Assembly: GCA_910588285.1 (NCBI GenBank) | Contig: CAJUQB010000138.1 | Span: 1 to 10,130, forward strand | DNA from: an uncultured Lachnospiraceae bacterium | Lineage (GTDB): Bacteria > Bacillota > Clostridia > Lachnospirales > Lachnospiraceae | Length of the DNA stretch: 10,130 bases | Direction of reading: 5' to 3' | Shown here: piece after piece, positions 5,264 through 10,130 of the stretch | Layout of the letters: the number at the start of each line of letters is the position of its first letter | How positions within the stretch are numbered: position 1 is the first letter of the stretch | Position numbers and translations under genes: made by a program | Notes under the pieces: model-generated | Told to the model about the DNA's origin: nothing | Seen by the model: only the letters and a program-made list of their open reading frames with translations | The model's database searches: none

Positions 5264-7070
5264 AGCATTGCCGGATATATGGTCGGGCGGGCAGGTAATC
5301 CAGATGCTGTCGGAGAAAGCAGCCTATAATAATGGGGAGCGGAAACTGGATATGCAGTACCGAATGCACTGTATCTATAGATTATTCCGGTATTTTCAGC
5401 CACTGGAGCAGCACATTGATATCGAACAGCGAATATCCAGAAGCATCCGTCAGGGTTATCTATATAGAAATCCATTAACGTCAGAATATGCGGCGGGACT
5501 TGCGGACGGATATGCTACCATGAAAGATAAGACCGGTTACCATGCGCTGCATGGGGTGAAATCGGCGGCATCCGGCTTTACGATTATTGGCGTGTCAGGG
5601 GTCGGGAAAAGCACGGCAGTAGAAAAAATCCTTTCTCTGTATCCGCAGCGGATCGTCCATACAAGATACCGGGAAATGCCATTGGCATTCACGCAGCTGG
5701 TATGGTTGAAACTGGACTGTCCGCATGACGGATCATTAAAACAGCTGTGCTACCAGTTCTTTTATGCACTGGATCTGGCGGCAGGAACGGATTATTTTCA
5801 GCAGTATACCAAGGGGAGATACTCCCTGGACATGCTTCTGATTATCATGACACAGCTTGTAAGGCAGTTCCAGATAGGCATCTTTGTGATTGATGAGATA
5901 CAGCATCTGAGCGAAGCAAAAGGGGGAGGCTCTGATAAGATGCTGAACTTCTTTGTGACGCTTGTCAATACCATAGGCTTGCCGGTTGTCATGATTGGCA
6001 CAACAAAAGCAATGTCAATACTGCAAGGAGAGTTCCGGCAGGCAAGGCGGGGAAGCGGACAGGGAGATTTGATCTGGGACAGGATGAAAAATGACGCAGC
6101 GTGGCAGGTATTTGTGAAATCCATGTGGCGTTACCAGTGGACAAAGAACAGTGTCCCTTATTCAGATGAGATGGTCAACATGCTTTATGACGAAAGCCAG
6201 GGAATCATTGACATTGCCGTAAAACTTTATGCGATTGTACAGATCGAGGCGATCACAAACGGAGTGGAAAGTTTTTCCGCTTCAGACATACATAAGGTGG
6301 CAGAGAAAAAACTTGGCCTTGTTAAGCCGATGCTGGATGCCTTGCGGAGCGGGGACAGGAAAAAGATACTGAGATATGAGGATATCACGCCGGTTAGCAT
6401 TGAGGATTACTTGTCCGCATACCAGGCGGTGAAGCCGGAAATTCAGGAAAAGACTACAGAAAAGAAACTTACTGTGCTTGAACAGACAGTAGTAAAGCTG
6501 CTGGAAGTGGATGTAGATCCGCCTGTGGCAAAACGTCTTGCAGGGAAGGTGATTGCGTCACATAAAAATCTGGTCAGCGTTGGTGAGGCTTTCAAAGAAG
6601 CTTACCGGCTGTATATTTCAGAAGTGCCAGATATGCAGGAAACAGAGGAATCCAGAGAAGATTTAAGGGAAAGCGACGGCTATGAAGACATAAAAAGGAA
6701 AGGACTTATCCTACGTAATATGGAAGACAGGACGGAATGTCAGGAATTACGGTATAAGTATAGGGAAGAATACCTGGCCATTGCACAGGAGACAACCTGG
6801 TTGTTGGAATATGGGAGAAAGTTTGGCGGGTATCAGCCAATCAGCAGTAAATACAGGGAATTCATGAAAGCAAGGGATTACGCTGACTTCCATGGGACAA
6901 GCATAAACAGGGATGGCTTGAGGCACGATTTCATGGAGAAATATGATGAGGCATTCATTACAGAGCTGCTTCCATATGGGAGCGGCCCTTGGCCGTGTGC
7001 GAATAAACTATGCAGCCATTATCAGAAAGATGGTGCAATACAGGTAGAAATCTGTAAAAAAACGGGATGA
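5190..7070 (+). CDS. tnsC: TnsC AAA+ ATPase fused in frame to a central piece of TnsD
   Basis: A 626-residue chimera. Residues 1-505 are TnsC: Walker A GVSGVGKST (134-142), Walker B IFVIDEIQHL (231-240), sensor strand VVMIGTTKAM (266-275), and a winged-helix/C-terminal part ending near GYEDIKRKGLI (497-507). TnsC is the ATP-dependent regulator that joins the target-selection protein to the TnsAB transposase. From about 510 the text changes to TnsD: MEDRTECQELRYKYREEYL, GGYQPISSKYREFMKARDYA and LLPYGSGPWPCANKLCSHY, the last being the first half of the TnsD zinc-finger region. The N-terminal TniQ domain of TnsD is absent, so an in-frame deletion joined the genes. The frame ends at TGA 7068-7070 after a run of seven A; one base less continues into the rest of TnsD. 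Start: ATG 5190 or 5193, with GGAGG at 5173-5177. Confidence 0.85.
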   Translation: MMPYTDKAEYLEQVIPEYQGNPLIEALPDIWSGGQVIQMLSEKAAYNNGERKLDMQYRMHCIYRLFRYFQPLEQHIDIEQRISRSIRQGYLYRNPLTSEYAAGLADGYATMKDKTGYHALHGVKSAASGFTIIGVSGVGKSTAVEKILSLYPQRIVHTRYREMPLAFTQLVWLKLDCPHDGSLKQLCYQFFYALDLAAGTDYFQQYTKGRYSLDMLLIIMTQLVRQFQIGIFVIDEIQHLSEAKGGGSDKMLNFFVTLVNTIGLPVVMIGTTKAMSILQGEFRQARRGSGQGDLIWDRMKNDAAWQVFVKSMWRYQWTKNSVPYSDEMVNMLYDESQGIIDIAVKLYAIVQIEAITNGVESFSASDIHKVAEKKLGLVKPMLDALRSGDRKKILRYEDITPVSIEDYLSAYQAVKPEIQEKTTEKKLTVLEQTVVKLLEVDVDPPVAKRLAGKVIASHKNLVSVGEAFKEAYRLYISEVPDMQETEESREDLRESDGYEDIKRKGLILRNMEDRTECQELRYKYREEYLAIAQETTWLLEYGRKFGGYQPISSKYREFMKARDYADFHGTSINRDGLRHDFMEKYDEAFITELLPYGSGPWPCANKLCSHYQKDGAIQVEICKKTG

Positions 7071-7746
7071 GATATGGGCATGGTTTGAATGCCCACACTG
7101 TGGGATGCGCTACCGCAGGTCAGATCCGAGGCAGAGTTTTGAGGAATACCTGAAAAAACCATGTATTTCTAATAGAGGTTTTATATATGAGCAACATTTG
7201 AAAGAATATCTTTCCGATCCTGAATTGTCATTGAATGCGATTGCTGATTTGCTGGGCGTCGGAGCCAATACTGTAGGGCAGTATGCCAAAAAGAATGGGA
7301 TTGATGTAAAGAAAAGGCGTAAAGCGAGTTGTTATTCTTGCGGCGCTGACAAAAGTGAGGGGAAAACAGCTTACTACAAACGGCGCGTCCAGGAAGAGTT
7401 ACAAAAGACACCTATAATGTCTTGCCGAGATCTGAAAGAGCGTGTTCCCGGAGCTTACGAATGGCTGATTCGTAAAGAACCGGATTGGATACATGCCAGG
7501 CTGATCCATGAGTTTGATAAGCCAAGATGGAATGAATGGGGAGAAGCAGCCCTTGCAGAATTAAAGGCGGCATATGCAGAAATACAGTCATCCGGGGATA
7601 AACGGAAACGTGTGACTATCAGCTGGCTGGCAAGGGTGGCTGGGATAAACAGGGATGATATATATGGCAGGCTTCGCTACTTGTCAGAAATGCAGAAGTT
7701 CTTTGATGATGTCTGCGAGACAAGGAGTACGAATTATGACAGATAA
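7063..7746 (+). pseudogene. tnsD: C-terminal part of TnsD target-site selector, separated by a frameshift
   Basis: The frame continues TnsD text directly after the A-run: RDEIWAWFECPHCGMRYRR supplies the second CxxC pair of the zinc-finger region whose first half (CANKLC-H) lies in the preceding frame. Then comes a helix-turn-helix segment LSLNAIADLLGVGANTVGQY (7225-7284), a linker, WLIRKEPDW (the WLxRxDxxW-type motif of TnsD), and a second DNA-binding part TISWLARVAGINRDDIYGRL. TnsD binds a specific chromosomal site and recruits TnsC. An ATG at 7105 opens 213 residues but lies inside the zinc finger, so it is not a natural start. Without the TniQ domain and with a split zinc finger, normal targeting is unlikely. 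The stop overlaps the AbiH start by 11 bases. Confidence 0.75.
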
Positions 7747-8995
7747 AGGAAAAACGATATTGATTTTGGGGAATGGGTTTGATTTAGCCCATGGTTTGCC
7801 TACAAAGTATTCTCACTTTTTGGATTTTTGTCAGAGAGTTGAGAGAATATGGAGTTACGGAACGAGCAATGATAAACAAACGATAGCGAAATTTAAAATG
7901 ACATGGATTGATAATTGGGAGACAGATGCAACAATCAAAGATACTATTGTAAACGAGTTCTGTAATAGAAAGATGAACTATGTGGGAGAATACGAAGTGA
8001 CATCTGATAATCCAGAGTTGTCAGAGATTCATACTCTCCTTGATGATAATATTTGGTATGAGTATTTTACAGAGTTATACAGAAAGAATGCCATGAAGGG
8101 AGAGAATTGGATAGACTTTGAATCAGAGATTCGATTCATCATTAAGATGGTGGATGAGAATTCATTATCAATTACAGATTCTTGGGATGATGTGATAAAA
8201 GAAGCTATTGGTTCGCCTGAACAACCAAAACTAAGAATATTTAAGGGAAAACTTAAATTTGACAAATATGCACAAAAGAAAAAATGGGTTTCAGGGCATG
8301 AGGCTACAGTCAGAGATTTTAGAGAAAAAGCATTCGAGGATCTTGAGCAGTTAACGAGAGTGCTTGAATTATATTTGGCTGCATTTGTTGAAAAGATTCC
8401 AATTAGCAATAGTGAAAAAATACCACAATTGCTAAATCTTACTCCTGATTATGTGATTAATTTTAACTATACAGATACATATGAGAGAATTTATAAAAAA
8501 GGAAAGGTATATCACATACATGGAAAGGCAGATATGGCACGTTCAGCGGAAGAGAATAATATGGTATTGGGCATCGATGAATACTGGACTGGGGATGAAC
8601 GGGACGAGAAAACGGATTTTACTATATTTAAAAAGTTTTCGCAAAGAATTCAAAAGCATACAGGGAATGAAAGTTATAAATATTTAAAAGAAATGCAAAA
8701 GGCATTTGAAACAAGAGGAAAAAATTGGTCAGGTAATGTCGATACATCAAAAATCCATCCTGATGGTGTTTCATACGTTTATGTCTTTGGGCATTCTCTT
8801 GATGTTACAGACAAAGATATTTTGTCAAGATTTATTGGAGATGATTCAACATCAGTTACAGTGTACTGTAGGGATAAAGGGACAGAGGGAGAACTAATTG
8901 CAAACACCATAAAACTTATTCGAGAGGAAAAACTTCTTGATAAATCGAATCATGTACCTACGAAATTAGATTTTGTAATTCAAAAAGGAAAATGA
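7736..8995 (+). CDS. AbiH-family phage abortive-infection protein (transposon cargo)
   Basis: A 419-residue protein beginning TILILGNGFDLAHGLPTKY (7-25), the hallmark N-terminus of the AbiH family: a first Rossmann-like strand, the GNGFD loop and the T.Y motif. Further family features are INFNYTDTYERIY (241-253), HIHGK (260-264), VLGID (277-281) and a C-terminal strand VYVFGHSLDVTDKDIL (348-362). AbiH proteins give resistance to some phages by aborting infection; the molecular target is not firmly known. No membrane segment. The ATG has AAGGAG eight bases upstream and overlaps the tnsD stop by 11 bases, suggesting expression with the tns genes. The gene is clearly more AT-rich than its surroundings, a sign of separate acquisition. 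It is the only gene inside the transposon that is fully intact. A longer frame to 7655 is just open sequence inside tnsD. Confidence 0.88.
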   Translation: MTDKGKTILILGNGFDLAHGLPTKYSHFLDFCQRVERIWSYGTSNDKQTIAKFKMTWIDNWETDATIKDTIVNEFCNRKMNYVGEYEVTSDNPELSEIHTLLDDNIWYEYFTELYRKNAMKGENWIDFESEIRFIIKMVDENSLSITDSWDDVIKEAIGSPEQPKLRIFKGKLKFDKYAQKKKWVSGHEATVRDFREKAFEDLEQLTRVLELYLAAFVEKIPISNSEKIPQLLNLTPDYVINFNYTDTYERIYKKGKVYHIHGKADMARSAEENNMVLGIDEYWTGDERDEKTDFTIFKKFSQRIQKHTGNESYKYLKEMQKAFETRGKNWSGNVDTSKIHPDGVSYVYVFGHSLDVTDKDILSRFIGDDSTSVTVYCRDKGTEGELIANTIKLIREEKLLDKSNHVPTKLDFVIQKGK

Positions 8996-9084
8996 TAGTT
9001 GTAAATAGATTATTGTTTTGCATAAAAACGATATCGGAAAATCATAAAATTCAATAATATCTTGTGTATAAGCAAGAAGTTAAC

Positions 9085-9122
9085 GGATGCAAAAGCCATA
9101 AAAAGCAGATGCATCCTTTTTT
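9085..9122 (+). terminator. Intrinsic terminator after the AbiH gene
   Basis: GGATGCA (9085-9091) and TGCATCC (9110-9116) form a perfect 7-bp stem with an 18-base loop, followed by TTTTTT (9117-9122). It ends the tnsC-tnsD-abiH transcript about 90 bases after the AbiH stop. The stretch 8996-9084 is AT-rich and shows nothing else. Confidence 0.75.
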
Positions 9123-9151
9123 GTACCTAAAATAGAGAGGAGGTGATACCT

Positions 9152-9196
9152 ATGATTGTGTTAAAAGGCATTATTGTCAAACTTTTTTATAATTAG
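9152..9196 (+). CDS. 14-codon ORF with perfect ribosome site at the transposon left end
   Basis: An ATG at 9152 is preceded by AGGAGGTGAT (9139-9148), a near-complete match to the 16S rRNA tail at good spacing. It encodes MIVLKGIIVKLFYN and stops at TAG 9194-9196. It overlaps the inner TnsB-type site of the left end. It may be a leader peptide, the first codons of a former cargo gene whose remainder was lost, or chance. It lies after the terminator, so transcription would need a promoter between 9123 and 9138 or read-through. No function is assigned. Confidence 0.35.
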   Translation: MIVLKGIIVKLFYN

Positions 9197-9233
9197 CATA
9201 CATAAAAATGTCAAACTTTATTATGAAAGGACA
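9175..9233 (-). repeat. Left end of the Tn7-like element with two TnsB-type sites
   Basis: Read on the minus strand from 9233: TGTCCTTT, then CATAATAAAGTTTGACATT (outer site, 9225-9207), then ATAAAAAAGTTTGACAAT (inner site, 9190-9173). The 15-base block CATAATAAAGTTTGA is identical to the right-end site at 4366-4380 and lies the same eight bases from the tip. The two sites are 34 bases apart. No clear third site was found inward to 9000, although the Tn7 left end normally has three widely spaced sites. Confidence 0.82.
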
Positions 9234-9244
9234 GGAGGTTTTCA

Positions 9245-9607
9245 ATGGCGATAAGCAAGAGCGCAAAAATCATGGCCGAGATGGAAAAGGTCAAGGCCAA
9301 AATCAGCGACCAGCAGGCCCGGCTGAAAGAGCTGGAACAGAAACACAAGGAGGCCGAGAACGAGGAAATCGTGGACATCGTGCGGGGCATGAGCATTTCC
9401 CTTGAGGAGCTCCCGCTGGTGCTCCAGCGCATCAAGGCCGGGAACACTTTGGGACAAAATGTCCCGAAGTCCCCTAAAGGGGCCCCCGCAAAGTCGGATG
9501 ACTTTGTGGGGAGAGGAGGCGCAAGGGAGCGGGCGGAGTTTTCGCCGCAGGCGGAAACGGAGGTGAGCGGACTTTGCGACGACGAGGAAAAGGAGGACGC
9601 GGAATGA
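9245..9607 (+). CDS. DUF4315 family conjugative-element protein
   Basis: A 120-residue protein. Residues 6-45 form a charged coiled coil (KIMAEMEKVKAKI, then DQQARLKELEQKHKEAENEE), followed by EIVDIVRGMSISLEELPLVLQ (41-61); this combination is the DUF4315 signature. Known family members lie in ICE conjugation operons next to DUF4366 proteins; their role is not established. The last 55 residues (from NTLG) are low-complexity, Gly/Pro/Lys-rich and coded by a run of strong hairpins, an unusual tail not needed for the family core. The ATG has a GGAGG six bases upstream; this ribosome site begins at the very first base after the transposon end, so the gene has lost its native upstream context. The stop overlaps the DUF4366 start by ATGA. 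Confidence 0.87.
   Translation: MAISKSAKIMAEMEKVKAKISDQQARLKELEQKHKEAENEEIVDIVRGMSISLEELPLVLQRIKAGNTLGQNVPKSPKGAPAKSDDFVGRGGARERAEFSPQAETEVSGLCDDEEKEDAE
9451..9511. repeat. Cluster of three hairpins inside the DUF4315 gene
   Basis: GGGACA (9451-9456)/TGTCCC (9460-9465) with loop AAA; CCCC (9471-9474)/GGGG (9479-9482) with loop TAAA; and CCCCGCAAAGTC (9484-9495)/GACTTTGTGGGG (9500-9511) with loop GGAT, a 12-bp stem with one G-T pair. They follow each other without gaps of more than five bases and code for the odd tail of DUF4315. A further copy of GACTTTGCG lies near 9570. This looks like an inserted palindromic repeat unit. Confidence 0.65.
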
Positions 9608-10002
9608 AAGGAAAAAAATATCGTGTAGTGGCGGCGGCTCTGTGCGCCGCTTTTTTGCTGTGCGGCATCACCACCACGGCCTACGCCGGAGGCGGCGAGG
9701 AATGGGAGGACGGTACGGGCGGCCCGGAATGGGAGGGGCTTGACCCCGTGGAGCCCACGCCTGCGCCGGAACCCGAGCCGGAAAAATCCGGCGGGGCGGG
9801 GACGCTCCTGCTGGTGCTGGCGGTGCTGGCCCTCGGCGGCGGGGCCGGGTGGTACTTCAAGATTTACCGCCCCAAACAGCAGGCCGCCGCTCCCGGCGAG
9901 GATTTTGACGAGGCCGGGGAATACGGCGAGGACTATGGCGGCGGTGAGTATGACGACCTCCCCCCGTGGGATGAGGAAGAAGAAAAGGAGGACGGAGAAT
10001 GA
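9604..10002 (+). CDS. DUF4366-like (CD1107 family) membrane protein of the conjugation module, short form
   Basis: A 132-residue exported protein. A signal peptide occupies residues 1-28 (KGKKYRVVAAALCAAFLLCG, then ITTTAYA before the cut). A Pro/Glu-rich linker follows (VEPTPAPEPEPEK, 49-61), then a single membrane helix GTLLLVLAVLALGGGAGWYF (66-85), a basic KIYRPKQQ, and a very acidic C-terminus (DEEEEKEDGE). This layout is typical of DUF4366/CD1107 proteins, which sit after DUF4315 in ICE conjugation operons. The usual extracellular domain between signal peptide and linker is reduced to about 20 residues (EEWEDGTGGPEWEGL), so this is a short variant. GGAGG lies seven bases before the ATG, and both ends overlap neighbours by ATGA. 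Probably part of the cell-envelope transfer machinery (inference). Confidence 0.8.
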   Translation: MKGKKYRVVAAALCAAFLLCGITTTAYAGGGEEWEDGTGGPEWEGLDPVEPTPAPEPEPEKSGGAGTLLLVLAVLALGGGAGWYFKIYRPKQQAAAPGEDFDEAGEYGEDYGGGEYDDLPPWDEEEEKEDGE

Positions 10003-10130
10003 ATTTCACATCGAACCCTTTGGAACGGGAAATGAAACGCCGCCCCCGGCCCCGGGCTCCCCGCCCGGAAAAGCCCCGGGAGGCGGTGCTCCCCTTAAAT
10101 CCCGCATTGGAGGCCGCGCTGACTGACGGC
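9999..10130 (+). CDS. Start of the next conjugation-module gene, unidentified, cut by the window edge
   Basis: 44 codons are visible: MNFTSNPLEREMKRRPRPRA, then PRPEKPREAVLPLNPALEAA, then LTDG. The start overlaps the DUF4366 stop by ATGA and has GGAGG about nine bases upstream, so it is a real member of the operon. The visible part is a basic, Pro/Arg-rich lead-in, followed by the beginning of a helix. This is too little to name a family. In related ICEs small cysteine-rich or accessory proteins are found near this place, but nothing here proves it. Confidence 0.65.
   Translation, partial: MNFTSNPLEREMKRRPRPRAPRPEKPREAVLPLNPALEAALTDG

Larger units (their letters stand above)
4358..9233 (+). 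mobile_element. Compact, gene-decayed Tn7-like transposon carrying an AbiH defence gene
   Basis: Seen: the ends read TGTCTAAT then CATAATAAAGTTTGA at 4358 on the plus strand, and TGTCCTTT then the same 15 bases at 9233 on the minus strand. Repeated TnsB-type sites follow inside each end. Between them are remnants of tnsA, tnsB, tnsC and tnsD in canonical order and orientation, then one cargo gene. The E. coli Tn7 right end also starts with TGT and has an AATAAAGT-containing TnsB site close by, with tnsA shortly inside. The element is 4876 bp. The 5-base flanks CCTGC (4353-4357) and GGAGG (9234-9238) are not a duplication. TnsA, TnsB and TnsD are all damaged, so transposition would need proteins in trans. 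No Cas genes, CRISPR or tnsE are present. Confidence 0.85.
1..10130. mobile_element. Part of an integrative and conjugative element (Tn1549/CTn-like), interrupted by a Tn7-like transposon
   Basis: Seen: DUF5688, DUF3789 and SLOG/DUF1273 proteins and a topoisomerase start on the left, and DUF4315 followed by DUF4366 on the right. Known: DUF4315 and DUF4366 (CD1107-type) proteins lie in the conjugation operon of Clostridia ICEs, usually after a cell-wall hydrolase gene, with a type IA topoisomerase nearby. Inferred: both flanks belong to one ICE or to two joined ICE segments. No integrase, relaxase, coupling ATPase or attachment site is inside the window, so element ends and autonomy cannot be judged. 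The whole span is given because neither boundary is visible. Confidence 0.7.

Noticed and set aside
5095..5475. 126-residue minus-strand ORF
   Set aside because: Antisense to tnsB/tnsC coding sequence, with no family resemblance and no ribosome site.
7655..7735. Longer AbiH frame starting at 7655
   Set aside because: The added 27 residues lie within the tnsD frame and lack a ribosome site; the GNGFD motif sits at the expected distance from the ATG at 7736.
4358..9233. CRISPR-associated transposon (CAST)
   Set aside because: No cas12k, cascade genes, CRISPR array or TniQ-only protein is present; the target selector remnant is TnsD-like.
9740..10126. 128-residue Arg/Pro-rich ORF
   Set aside because: A shadow frame of the GC-rich DUF4366 gene; the genuine next gene begins at 9999 with an ATGA overlap.
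1..10130. tRNA or rRNA genes and ICE attachment sites
   Set aside because: No tRNA cloverleaf, rRNA segment or integrase-linked direct repeat could be recognised on either strand.

Overview
The window looks like part of an integrative and conjugative element (ICE) from a gut Firmicute, probably Lachnospiraceae or a related Clostridia. This rests on protein families typical of Tn1549/CTn-type elements: DUF5688, DUF3789, a SLOG/DUF1273 protein, DUF4315, DUF4366 and the first codons of a type IA topoisomerase. Strong GGAGG ribosome sites and frequent ATGA gene overlaps agree. A compact Tn7-like transposon (about 4358-9233) sits inside the ICE and splits the window into a leftward-facing and a rightward-facing half.

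Left half, 1-4357. On the minus strand, a promoter at 1887-1915 drives SLOG -> DUF3789 -> DUF5688, and the start of topB lies at the window edge. On the plus strand are an XRE regulator and an AbrB-type antitoxin/RelE-type toxin pair with a clear promoter, a palindromic operator and a strong terminator. Back on the minus strand is a tightly overlapping nucleotide-metabolism cluster: a phage-type nucleotide-modification-like protein, a C-terminally short ThyX, and a dUTPase.

Middle, 4358-9233. The transposon has matching ends (TGTC followed by a shared 15-base block, CATAATAAAGTTTGA, in inverted orientation) and repeated TnsB-type sites: five on the right (tnsA) side and two on the left. Its transposition genes are gutted. 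TnsA stops at residue 69, just after the catalytic Glu63 equivalent. Only the C-terminal end of TnsB remains, with a frameshift. TnsC is fused in frame to the middle of TnsD with the TniQ region deleted, and the TnsD zinc-finger region is then split by a +1 frameshift at a run of seven A. The only cargo is an intact, AT-rich AbiH-family phage-defence gene that overlaps the tnsD 3' end by 11 bases. It is followed by a terminator and a 14-codon ORF with a perfect ribosome site. The element therefore appears unable to move alone, but its ends look intact and could be moved in trans.

Right half, 9234-10130. DUF4315, DUF4366 and the start of a third gene overlap by ATGA. The transposon end abuts the ribosome site of DUF4315. 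The 5-base flanks of the transposon (CCTGC and GGAGG) do not match, and the two ICE halves point away from each other. The transposon may therefore mark an inversion or deletion breakpoint rather than a simple insertion.
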